Below are positions 43,901 to 55,900 of a DNA stretch of 64,000 nucleotides, piece by piece. Source of the stretch: Isoperla grammatica (Eukaryota > Arthropoda > Insecta > Plecoptera > Perlodidae); NCBI GenBank assembly GCA_945910005.1, contig OX246748.1:14239368-14303367 (forward strand), written 5' to 3'. Each line of letters starts with the position of its first letter. Position 1 is the stretch's first letter. Under the pieces are notes generated by a model, which worked only from the letters and a program-made list of their open reading frames with translations, searched no databases and had not been told where the DNA came from. Position numbers and translations under genes: made by a program.

Positions 43901-46900
43901 TATGAATTCACTTGACACATACGTTAGGTAGAGTCTCAACACCAGTGGGAGACTATCTACCCCCTCTTACCCACCTTCTTATGCGGGTCAGCTAGTATAC
44001 GTTCTTTCGCCAAGCATTTCTTTTGCAGTACGAGTATCAGGATTTAGACAAACATCTGCTGGCGCTGGGCGAACATTTACTAAAACATCAAAAGATAGGC
44101 GTAAGAAGTCGGTAGATATATAACCACTGACGTTGACACTCTATCCCAGCACTATACTCAAAGGATTTAGTAATGTTTGGTGGAGGCGCCGGGTACGTGG
44201 GGAGATAAATAATAAGTTGCCTTTGCGATTGCACCGCATAATTTGTTTTCGACGTAGTTTATTATTATATACCCATCATTTTGCAGCATACGACATTTCA
44301 CTTCATTCAAACAAACATACAATACAAGCGTAAAACAGATTCTGGGCTGTTTATTGGTTAATTATACATTTAAGGCAGAGCGATAGTCTCACTGTAAAAA
44401 ACACTCCAAATTAACGTTGTAGAGTTTTTAACGCTCCACAATATTTAAAAAGCAACAAAGATCAGGAATATAGTTTCGTACGAACTAAAAAACGGGTTAA
44501 GAAAAAATCAAATATTGCTATCATTACTGTTGTCATTAGGGCAGCCAATCCAAGAATTGATAGACAACCAAACCGTAAAGATTGCAATATTGTTGATCTC
44601 ATAAATTTTACGCCTCTCTCAGCGAGTCTAGGGTTTAGTTCTGTCATGGACAACGATATGTAACACCTATAGTAGGCTAGATTACTAGTCCCCCAACCTT
44701 TCACTCAGTAGCGAGCGTAGCAAATTGAACCATGTTGAATTGGGCAGGGAACAGGCTACGTTGGACCTTTCAGTACTGCTAGCGCTGCGAGCGGCAGAAA
44801 GTCGCGTTTGAGACTCCCATTCCCGCCTGTAGTAGTTGCCTAATTCAAGATGGCAATTCTAATTGACAATGACACGCCTGTGGCTGCTAGGTTGCGCATC
44901 TAGCCTACTATAGGTGTTACATATCATCAGTGGCGTATCCAGGATTTTGGAAAGGGGGGGTTTTAACTCATATTATAGAGGGTGGAGCCAAAAATAAAGG
45001 GGGGGTCCGGGGGGTTTCCCCCCGGGAAAATTTTCTCGTCAAGGTCATTTTGGTGCAAATCTGTGCGTTTTACAGCGCCAACTGAACTAAAATTACTTAA
45101 TTTCTGGCAACGATTTTCTTCTTAAGAAGCGAAAAACGCTTCAAAGAACAACAATTGAACTGAAGTGTTAATACACAGAAATAGAATTGTAGAGCGATGT
45201 GTGTATTTTTAACAAAAACTAATGTCTTTGGTATTTAATACAAAATATATTGTATATTTATATTTTTATTTTTTTCAATCCAATGCAATTTCTACTTTTC
45301 CTTTGCGAAAGGGGGGGGGTTTTGTCCCCCCCCCCCCTCCCCCCCTTGGATACGCCACTGCATATCATTGGTCATGGACGCTTGCTTCTCCAACCGGAAG
45401 TGTTCTAACCGGAAGTGTGTCTCCGTAGGCGCGCGCAACTTCCGCGAGAGCAAGCGCAGCGACGTGCGCACCGGTCGGTCCAGCTTCCTGCTGCCTCGCG
45501 TCTCGGACGAGGCGTCCACGGTCGCGGCCGAAGACATCCGAAGAGCTTCGGACCTCGGCCTCGGAGCCCCGCTCGGCCCCGAGAACCTGCTGCTACGGGG
45601 CCACCGCCTCAAGAACACGGAGTACGTCTACGGTGAGTGACGACGCCCACAGCGCTGACGTCATAGATGAGTGAGACATTGGCCAAACGAATGACAGTGA
45701 GTGTTTGAACAAGCCACCTGCTGATTGGCTCCGACTCACTCATCTATGACGTCAGCATTTACAAGGTTGCGGTAGAGCCACTTAAGCCCCAATGTATCTT
45801 GTCTCATTCTGATCTCACATCCTATTCTACCGCCCTTTCATGCACGCTCTTCCAACGAAAATCAACAGACTCCTGGTGTTCTTTAACGCATTCGTAAATA
45901 CGGTCTTTCACTTAGAAATTAGAAATTTCCAGGTGTTCAGTCCAAAGTTGTACATTATCCTAATGGGCATCTTTCAAGTAAAGTTTATAGGTACTAAAGA
46001 AGTAGAAATGTAATGTCGTAACGTGACTCAGCTATTTCGTGAGCATGACTTAGAGACTAGTACGTTGGGCAACTTAAACAAAGTGTTGTTGGTTCCTGAT
46101 GCAGTTTGCGCGGTGTATGATGATTGCGTTGTATATAATGGTGTTTGTTGGTGATGCAGGTTGCGCGGTGTACACCGGCCAGGAGACGAAGCTTGCGCTC
46201 AACTCAAAGATGACAAGTATCAAGTTTTCCAGTGTCGAGAGATCTATCAACAGGTTCCTCATCTTCTTCCTCGTCCTCCTGATAGGAGAGACCCTCCTAT
46301 CACTGATGCTCAAGTACCTGACCGAGGCGGAGCTCGACAACCCCGGTAAGTCAGGTTCCTCCTCGTCCTCCTGATTGGAGAGACCCTCCTATCAAGTAGT
46401 TTGTAAAATCCCCTCATTTTTATGATTATGTAACTTTTGAATAATTTATAACACAAATTAAATTGGGCACAATATAATCAATTTGTTCTGCTAGCTAGTC
46501 AAAGAACAAATCTTCTGTAAGAGTTACAAAGCCTCTCTCTTCAGCGTAGCTGCTCCACTTCGTGAAGGTACAATTCCATCAATGCTACACGAACACATCG
46601 TGATACTGTTTGAGTGTTTGGTGTCTAGCAATTTATCGCGCCTGTCTTGTGTTTGCAGCGATCATGTACAGCTATTTGGGTGACTTACCAAACAAGAACT
46701 TCGCAACGGTTCTTCAAGATCTCTTCTCTTTCATCATCTTGTACAACTACATCATCCCCATATCTCTCTACGTCACTATAGGTAAGACAATTAGCCATTC
46801 CACTGGCATTTCTCTGACATTCGCCTATATGATAGTCTTCCATAATAATAATAAGCCGAAACAAATATCAACACTTTTAAATTAAAACCTTCAACGTTTC

Positions 46901-49900
46901 TCATCACAGATGCTTTGTACTCCCTGAAAGAACTTAAAGAACATACGAATTCAAATTCAGGGTGATCGAATGATACCTATGCCGGTTTAATTCTATACCT
47001 CTTACATTCCTTTAAATAAATAAATAAAATAAATTCACATTTAGAGTCTACCCTCACAGTAATTAAACTGATTTTCAGTGGGGGACTTTAATTTAAAGCG
47101 ACTAAACCAACCCTGTAGGCACCGAACACCATCGACGAGTGAGCGATAACCAATCAAAGATCGATATGACAAATACGAAACATATGAATCAGTGATTGGA
47201 CAGTGCGAACACCTCTGGACAAATGTCAGAATCAACAAGGCTGATTCAGAACAACTTTGAATTTATTGAGTGCTTCGTTGCTAGGACGGCTCTAAAGTCG
47301 CCGTTTACTCAGTGGCGGTTTTTACGGTGTGCAAGGTGTGACAATTGCACACCTGATCAATCAGGAAAAATAAAAAAAACACTAATAATAATAATTGGTG
47401 GCTCGTTGGTCCAGTGGTTAGCATCCCTGCTTCCAATGCAGAAGGTCCTGGGTTCAATTCCCGGTTCAAGCAGAAGTTTTTTAACTTCTAATAAGGATAC
47501 AGTTCCATTACTTCTTGTCTTAGGAATGAGTAAACGGTGACTTTGGAGTCGTCCTAGCAACGAAGCACTCAATAAATTTGAAGTTGTTCTGAATCGGCCT
47601 CGTTGATGATGACATTTGTCCACAGGTGTTCGCACTGTCTAATCACTGATTCATGTGTTTCGTATTTGAAATATCGATCTTTGATTGGTTATCGCTATAA
47701 TAAAATACAATGTGTAATATGTATCTAGTTTTTACATAAATACAATAAAATTACTTTTGGTCTAAAAATTTGCCCCGAAACACATCCAGTCAAAGTGAAA
47801 ACTCACCTGTGCATTAACAAAATTAAGCTGTTTAAGCTGCATATTTTGCCGTTATTTAGAACACAAATTCGCCTTCGAAATCGTTTTAGGCCATTAAAAT
47901 TAACAGTCCCCAAAAGATTTTCCTCCGACGGCTGGGACTTTGCCCCAGACCCCACCTGTTCCGTACCACCTCGTTTTTCGGAATTGCACACCTGATATTG
48001 AGTTCAAAAACCGCCACTGCGTTTACTTATTCCTAAGACAAGAAGTAATGGAACTGAATCCTTAATAGAAGTTAAAAAACTTCTGCCTGAACCGAGATTT
48101 GAACCTGGGACCTTCTGCATTGGAAGCAGGGATGCTAACCACTGGACCAACAAGCCACCTGTTGTCTCGTTTCACTGCAGTTGCAGTATATTTACTTTAT
48201 TACCTTATTTATCTTGGTAATAGTAGGCTTATTAAAGTTGCCTGCGATATCGCAGAGTCCAATGGTACCATCTTAATTTTCTACTTCACCATAGTCTCTA
48301 CCACCTAATTGAAACAGGTCCATTAGGGATAATTTACTACCTTCGGTTGGTTACCTGGAACAATTGGCGTGATGAATGATCCTTATGCACTCTTCTCAGC
48401 GGAATTGTGAAAGAACGCCAGAAATAGGTTGATTTTTGTTGAAACAGCAGACATGTACGGGACAGTAGATATAAAGATCTGAGGTCAGTATTAGACTCTT
48501 GGGGACATGTTGGGGCTAGAATAGGTACCAATTATTAAATATTCTCTTATTTTCATTAGGTGTATGAACCGACGGAAGCAAAATACAAATCACATTAAAT
48601 CACTTCGCGTATAGTCGTAGACCCCAGACAGACATCCAAACCCTTCCAACAAAAGGCGATTATTTGACAAAAGAGCAATTACTTAGGAGATGTTATTTCG
48701 CTGCCAGATGGCATTTTCCGATGTTGCCAAGTCGATGTCATTACAGGTTTATCGCGGACTTTCAAACTTTCTTTCAAAGGTGGATTGGGGGAGTGACACA
48801 ATGAGCATTCAAATCTATCTCAACAGTGGTCATCATCTAAAAAAAAAAACATTTCAAGTATTGGCAACTGTGTAAGGGATGGTTAGTCAGGTAGAGGAGA
48901 CAGACCCACTTATTCCACACGGGATTTGGGTTAGGATGCTCGTCTGGGGTCTACGACTATACGTTACACCATCCGCGTAACAGGTGTGCAAGTGTGTGAT
49001 ACTGTATTGTGACGTTGCAGAGATGCAGAAGTTCCTGGGCACGCTCTTCTTCGAGTGGGACCTGGAGCTGTACGATGCAGACATCGACCAACCCGCCATC
49101 TGTAACACCTCCGACCTCAACGAAGAGCTGGGCCAGGTCAGTACTCGCGTGACGTGACGTCATTCACTACAATACTATAGTCACCTCGACGTGTCTTGCA
49201 AGGATAGTGTTGTCATGCACATACACCCCAATTCTCATACTTTAGCGCAGTCTTGAGTAGGTAGAAAATTAACGCGTTTATTGCAAATACGTATTTATAT
49301 TTTATTGTCTTCACATTTTTATGGTCATACGTAAGGGCTGGTCCACACAGATTTTTAAGACATAATGCACAAGGTTTCAACAATGAAAACAACGTCTTAA
49401 AACTAAAACTTTGTGTGAACGCCAGTACGTGTTTCCTATGATCCAACTTTACGACTACGCGTTAAACCTTAAAGCGTATGTCTTAAAAATCTGTGTGGAC
49501 CAGCCTTTATACTTATTAAAATTGTTGTAACAGATGGAAAAATTGTTTGATATTTAATACTGGTGTTTGTTTTTCCACAGATTCAGTACCTGTTCACGGA
49601 CAAGACCGGCACATTAACAGAGAACAACATGTGGTTCCGTCGATGCTCCATAGATGGCATCACTTACTTGGAGGTGAAGGGGAAGTTGTACTCCCTGACC
49701 TCTAGCGGTGACGAGGAGATACAGACTCCTGTGGAGACTCTAACGGTAAAGCACCAATTCTGAAGTGTGTTCAATGATTGCTCCATGTGTTGAAACACAT
49801 TGAGGAAATATGTTAGGATGATAACAAGGCACCATATAGTGTGCAGGTCTTGCCTTATTTCTAACCAAGTACTTAGTGTTAACGTATCTTCAAAAAAAAA

Positions 49901-52900
49901 TTTGATTTAAAAGAGTCACCATCATGCCTTTATTCTGACCCAATTGTCCCCAGGGACAATTCAACACTAGTTTTAATGATTTCGAACTAATCGAGCTTGA
50001 ATTAAGGAGGGTCAGTTTTTTATTCCATCAAGTGCATTCTGTCAAACAAATACTGGTAAAACCGAGTGAAATGAAGTACAACTATGCTTGTTTGTCTTGC
50101 TCTCAGCCCGAACTGGAGCAGTTCCTTCTCGCCATGGCCGTGTGTCACGCGGTGCAGGTAAACTCTCCGAGCAGTTCCAACAACAACTCGCTCGTTATCG
50201 ACGAGGTGGCGGCGGATCTTGAATACCACGCTTCCAGTCCAGACGAGAAGGCCTTTGTCGAGGCTAGCGCTAGGTGAGTTGTGGGGTCCCTGGTAGAGGG
50301 TCGTAACAGGTTATGTGAGAAGGCCTTTGTTGATGGCTAACGTCACTGTCACTAAAGTCAAATTATATTTAAGAAGCGTAGGGATGGAATGAGACCGTCT
50401 TCGGTTGTGGGTATTGTGAGCGCGTCAAGCGTGTCATCTGGTAATGGGTCCGAGCTGGCACAACTCGTCCTGTAAGGCAACTAACAAACATTGACCCGAG
50501 TCCATGGAATCAATCTTCTATGCATGCAACATGCGGAAACACTGAATTGATGTATCATTATTTTTAAAGTGAGTTTGATATAATGTTTCGAAGGTAATTA
50601 AAAGCGGCTATGTACATTGTCGGTATATGTATAACCTGCACTCCAACAGCATCTGCATGAGCCATAATGGACGGGAAAAACAAATCGTAACCAATAACCA
50701 GAAGCTAAACATTCGGGCTACCAGATCAGATTTTTGGTTTTAGGTGGGGGGGGGGGGGGGGGAGTGTAATAGGTGCCAATGGTTCCTTCCATGCACTAAC
50801 TACACCCGACAAAATGTTTGTCATATTATAATTAGCATAAGACATTCTGCGTTCACCTGTTTCACTGTCGACCAGCCAATGTTTGTTAGTCGCACTGTAA
50901 GACGGTTTGAACCAAGCCGAAGCCTATTACTCGATGACACGCTTGACGCGCTCACAATACCCACAACCGAAGACGGTCTCATTCCATCCCTACGCTTCTT
51001 AAATATAATTTGACTTTAGTAGCCCCTAGTAGCACCTGGCGCAGCGCCAAGTGAGTTTTGGCGACCCTGGTTGACCTCTTATAACAGGTATTCCTACCAT
51101 AAATTCTTATTACGTCAAAGGGTGAAGAAAATCGAACGTTTCAGCCATAATGCAATGGGTTTCTTGAGGTATCTTTGAAGAGAGTTCACTTTAGAATGGC
51201 AACAGCCTTTAAATAAAGAAAATTGGACCGTGTTATTATCAGAATAACATACACTACCATAATGGCATGTAAGGCAAGATAGCATGCAGTTTTATAATGT
51301 AGTTCATAGTTCATACCCTTCTTTCCACTCACCCCAAACTTACTAGCCCACAATTAGCACGTGCTTTTTGTAAATGCTCCATGGACGTAATAAGCACGTG
51401 GTTGGCTGGTTCAGTAACTAATGAATGATCTACCCGCGGAAAACCTCGATAGAGTAGCTGACTTCGGCCGTAAAAGCCTCCGAAATAATTGTTACCTGTT
51501 GTTCCAGGCTGGGCGTGGTGTTCCTGGGGGAGCGCGACGACGAGATCTATGTGCGCCAACACGACACTATCAGGAAGTTCCAGATCCTCAACTGTCTGGA
51601 GTTCACGTCGGACCGCAAGAGAATGTCCGTGGTGCTGCAGGACGAGGACAACGTCGTCTGGCTCTACTGCAAGGGGGCGGAGTCTCACGTTCTACCGCTC
51701 GTTACCAAGGGCAACCTACAGGCGACAGACGGGGCGGTCGGAGAGTTTGCTGTGGTGAGTCTCTAACAGGCACCTCTCGTGGTGTAACAGCCCTTCCGTT
51801 CCTCCTTGTGCGCCTCTATTGTCCCTCGAGTGTACGCGGCTTCTGTCTCCATCCGTCCTCTTCCGGTTTCCTCACTAGTCCGCGTCCGTTCTCTTCAGTT
51901 CATCGTCCTAGATCATCACCTCAAGGAAACCCTTCTACGTTCCTAATGGCTCACCAGCTCTCTCCTGCTCCTCGGCAATGACTTCAGGTCTATCCCCTTA
52001 CGTTACCCTGATTCGACAACCAACGTGGTCCAAAACCAGCACCGTTTAGCCTCTACTCATTCCGCCGTGCTTGCCACAATTGTACTCTGTAGCTCTAGTT
52101 AGTAATGGAGAAATCACTGATAGCCTCTCTGTGGCAATAGCCTTATGGTTGCACACATTTATGTCATGACACAGCGCCCATTTACCACGAAATCCACTTA
52201 AATCATGAAGCAATGGACAAATCCATCATGTCACATGACAATATATTGGTGTGAATCTTACTCACTTCACCATGTCAAATGGTAAATAATTAAAGGATTA
52301 AGCTGACAGATTCGTTCCAAAAGACCTCGCGCATGTACTTCGCAAAAAACGGAATCCTTTCAGGCTTTGGACGGAGAACAAATGTATGAAGAAGGGAATA
52401 AAATAAGTGCTGAACACACCAAACAGGCCAACCTCTTTCTATAGTATTGGGCGATGTTTCGTTCACATCGTTCCTACCTTGTGTTTGGCTGTATTGCTGT
52501 ACTGCAACTCCGGGTGCAGACAACTCTGGGTGCCAAGGGTAGGCTATAATACATGTTTTAGTAAACCCCCACCTATCACTGTATGCCTTGTGTTCTGTTG
52601 CGTAGCGAGGACTACGAGCCATGGTGTTCGCCTACAGACGTCTCGACCAGCCCCAGTACGCCACCCTGGCCAAGGAGATAGACACCGCGCGACAGAATCT
52701 CACCAGTCTCAGAGAGTCGGTGATCGCGGAGAGCTACAACAAAATGGAGGCCGAACTCACGTTGATCGGCGCAACGGGGGTCGAGGATCAGTTGCAGGAA
52801 GGGGTGCAGGAGGCGCTGGAGAGTCTTCGAGCTGCTGGCATCAAGGTGAGTGTAGCGCACACGCACACGTGCACACGCCCACGTGCACTCGCACACGTGC

Positions 52901-55900
52901 ACACGTACACGCGCACATACGCACATACGTGCTGGGATATTAGCAATTCTTCATTTCGCAGATGAATCTTCACGTGGGTTGGGGCGCGCGGATGTGCCCG
53001 TGGCTTTGAAGAGTACTGTAATATATGTTTCTGTTCCTGCTTTTGATCCGTTATAGATAGATGGTGTGTTGATTTGTCCGCGCGACGTTTAACAACCCCT
53101 TGGGGACTAGACTGTGAAGAAAACCTCTCCTATATTTGAATCTTTAAAATCTTTCGTATTTTCAAACAGTTGGAATTGGTAGTTTGGATAACTATTGGTT
53201 GACATTTTTATATGTTGTGAATTACTTAGAGTTTAACCTAACGGTTGGACAAGGGTTATTATATGTACGACCTCATTTCGTCACGCCAGATCCAGAGAGA
53301 TCTGGTGGATGTGAAGTGGGAATAGATTGGACTATAGCTAAGTTTGTCATTTCACGTTATTGACCACTTCTTGCTGGCTCGTGGAGGGTCTCCGTGTGAC
53401 CGAGTGTTGTTCTTGGCTACAGGTGTGGATACTGACGGGGGACAAGGTAGAGACGGCCGTAAGCATCTCCTTCTCGTGCGGCCACTTCAAGAACGGAACC
53501 GTCCTCCTCTACCTGACTGAGAAGAGGACGACCCAGAGCTGCGCCAACGAGATGGCGGCTCTCAGGTAGGCACTTCCGGTCCGCTTGTTTCGAGGTACAA
53601 GTGGAAGTGTGTGTACTGGCCGCGGACGGATGTGTCAATGTCGCTATTTTCCAGGAAGCGAGTGTACGAGGAGAAGCTGGAGCAGTACGGGCTGATTGTG
53701 GACGGACCTAGTCTGGCGTTCGCGCTCAAGGAACGAGACTTGTTCCTGGAGTTGTGTCGCGGCAGCACGGCCGTCATCTGCTGCCGGATGTCGCCGCTGC
53801 AGAAGTGCGAGGTAAGTTGGCTCTTAACGCCGTCCTATACAGTCTACAACACTATTACCAGATGACTCTGCCTAGAGATTGCTACCCTACCGTGGTGGGG
53901 AGGTTTGCGTTGCTTTGTTGATCCCGAGAGCTATGCCGGAGCAAGCGTATGCTTCTGGTAGGGCCACCCTAACCAGATAGGTCGAGGGGGAGATGCCAGA
54001 CGAAAAGGCAGTCCTCGTTCACGTCCGCCTTTTTCACTTTTCATCCCCGTTACGACCCATTTGTCCCTTTTCTCCAATCACCCCCCCCCCCCCCCCCCAC
54101 CTCCCCCCCCCCCCCGACGTCATATAATTCGTTGTGTTTCTTGTATAGTTTTTGATTATTTGTTGTTTAACCATGTCATAAATGGGTTATATGATGTCAA
54201 GGAGTGATTGGAGGAAAGGGACAAGTGGGACATAAAGGGGAGGAAAAGGGAAAGGGGTGGACGTGGACTGCATTTCGTCTGACTTCTCCCCCTCGACCTG
54301 TCCGGCTAGGGTGGTCCTACCAGAAGCATACGCTTCCGCCGGCATAGCTCTCGGGATCAGCAAAGCACGCAATCCTGCCCACCACGATAAGGTAGCATTC
54401 TTTGGGCAGGATCATAGGATATAGGATTCGTCGAAGAACTTTTGTTTGCCCTTACTGGTGAATGTTCTTTAGGCCTATGTGGCAGAGGCACAACCGTAAA
54501 TCTATAGTTTTTGAATCTGTGTATTGATCTATGATACGTTGCGTTAGTTTAGTGTATAGACTGAATGTAGACAAAACAGTTGCACAAATCAGAAGGCTGG
54601 GATCCACCCGACAAGACGAAGGGCGCGAGTGAAGCGAATTGAGATAAGCTATGTTTTTGTTGGTCGTTATGCACATTAGTGTAATGTAAGATGATAAAGC
54701 TACGGCTGTTTACATAACATCCTAATGAGCCGCGCGCTCTTCATCACTTGCAGCTGTCATGATGCCTAGCGTTGGTGGAGGAGCCGGGTAGACAATGTGC
54801 GACACATGCACGTACAATAATCAACCAAGAATCTACATCTGTCGTGTCATAATAGTATAAACACTCAAGAGGTGGGAAAAATCCGCAAATAAATGTGGTT
54901 TGGATACAAAATACTCAAATAAATATGTTTAAGATACAAAATACAAGATAAATAAATAAATAAATTCACATTTAGAGTCTACCCACTCAGTAACGAAACT
55001 GATTTTCAGTGGGGAACTTTAATTTAAAGCGACTAAACCAACCCCGTAAGCTCCGAACACCATCGACGAGTGAGCGATAACAAATCAAAGATCGACATTT
55101 CAAATACGAAACATATGAATCAGTGATTGTACAGTGCGAACACCTGCGGACAAATGTCAGACTCAGAATCAACAAGGCCGATTCAGAACAACTTTGAATT
55201 TATTGTGTGCTTCGTTGCTGGGAGGACGGATATTTCTATGTTGTTATCGGGAAATATGGCACGACCTTCACGATAGGAATACAATTTTGGATTTAGGTTT
55301 TAGCAAAAAGCAATTGTGCTTTCCAGTGTATAATGTGCTTTTATTTCCAACATTCTAGGCTGGGGTTATTAACCTTGTCTTGTTGTGTTGCTTGCAGGTT
55401 GTCCAACTGATAAAGAACTCCCCCGAGAAGCCGATTACAGCAGCGATAGGAGACGGAGCTAACGATGTGTCAATGATTCAGGAGGCGCATGTTGGCATCG
55501 GTAAGAAGATACACATGTTAAGGGCCGTTTACATAACTAGTGATTTTTTATTTGTCCTGTACAGAGTTTGCCTCTTCAACCATTCTTCTTTCTTGCTATC
55601 CAATATAAGGCTGCATCCTTCTCTGTCCTGCTCATTGAACTAGTGATTAGTGACTAGTGAGAATACTGTGCTCTGATTGGCTGTGACTAAAATATGTCTT
55701 GACTTGACCGAGGAATTGAAATGTGTTCTGTTTTCTTATTGTTACACATAGTAAATTTACTAACTTTATGTATTGCCGTTTGTAAATCACATTGAAAGCT
55801 AAATACAATAGACATAAAATCTTTTTCTTCTCAAATGCCCACATTTGGCTATTATGCCATCATGCTGGATCTGGTCAACCAGTAGAGACACGCTTCTTTC

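Larger units (their letters stand above)
47020..48163 (-). mobile_element. tRNA-headed SINE (family A) split by a hAT-like element
   Basis: The minus-strand head at about 48,163-48,080 has an A box TGGTCCAGTGGTTAG and a B-box-like GGTTCAAATCTCGG. The body resumes at 47,309 and runs to an AATAAATA tail near 47,020. The insertion 47,310-48,019 and one copy of its 8-bp duplication separate the halves. Confidence 0.75.
50240..51085. repeat. Two-copy duplication across ATP11 exon k donor, split by a TIR element
   Basis: GAGAAGGCCTTTGTCGAGGC recurs at 50,313 as GAGAAGGCCTTTGTTGATGG. AGCGCTAG|GTGAGTTGTGG recurs after the TIR element as AGCGCCAA|GTGAGTTTTGG near 51,042, followed by matching CGACCCTGG and ATAACAGG blocks. 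Confidence 0.7.

Noticed and set aside
47393..47470. A functional tRNA gene
   Set aside because: A and B boxes are present but the acceptor and anticodon stems do not pair well, and the sequence continues into a repeated SINE body.
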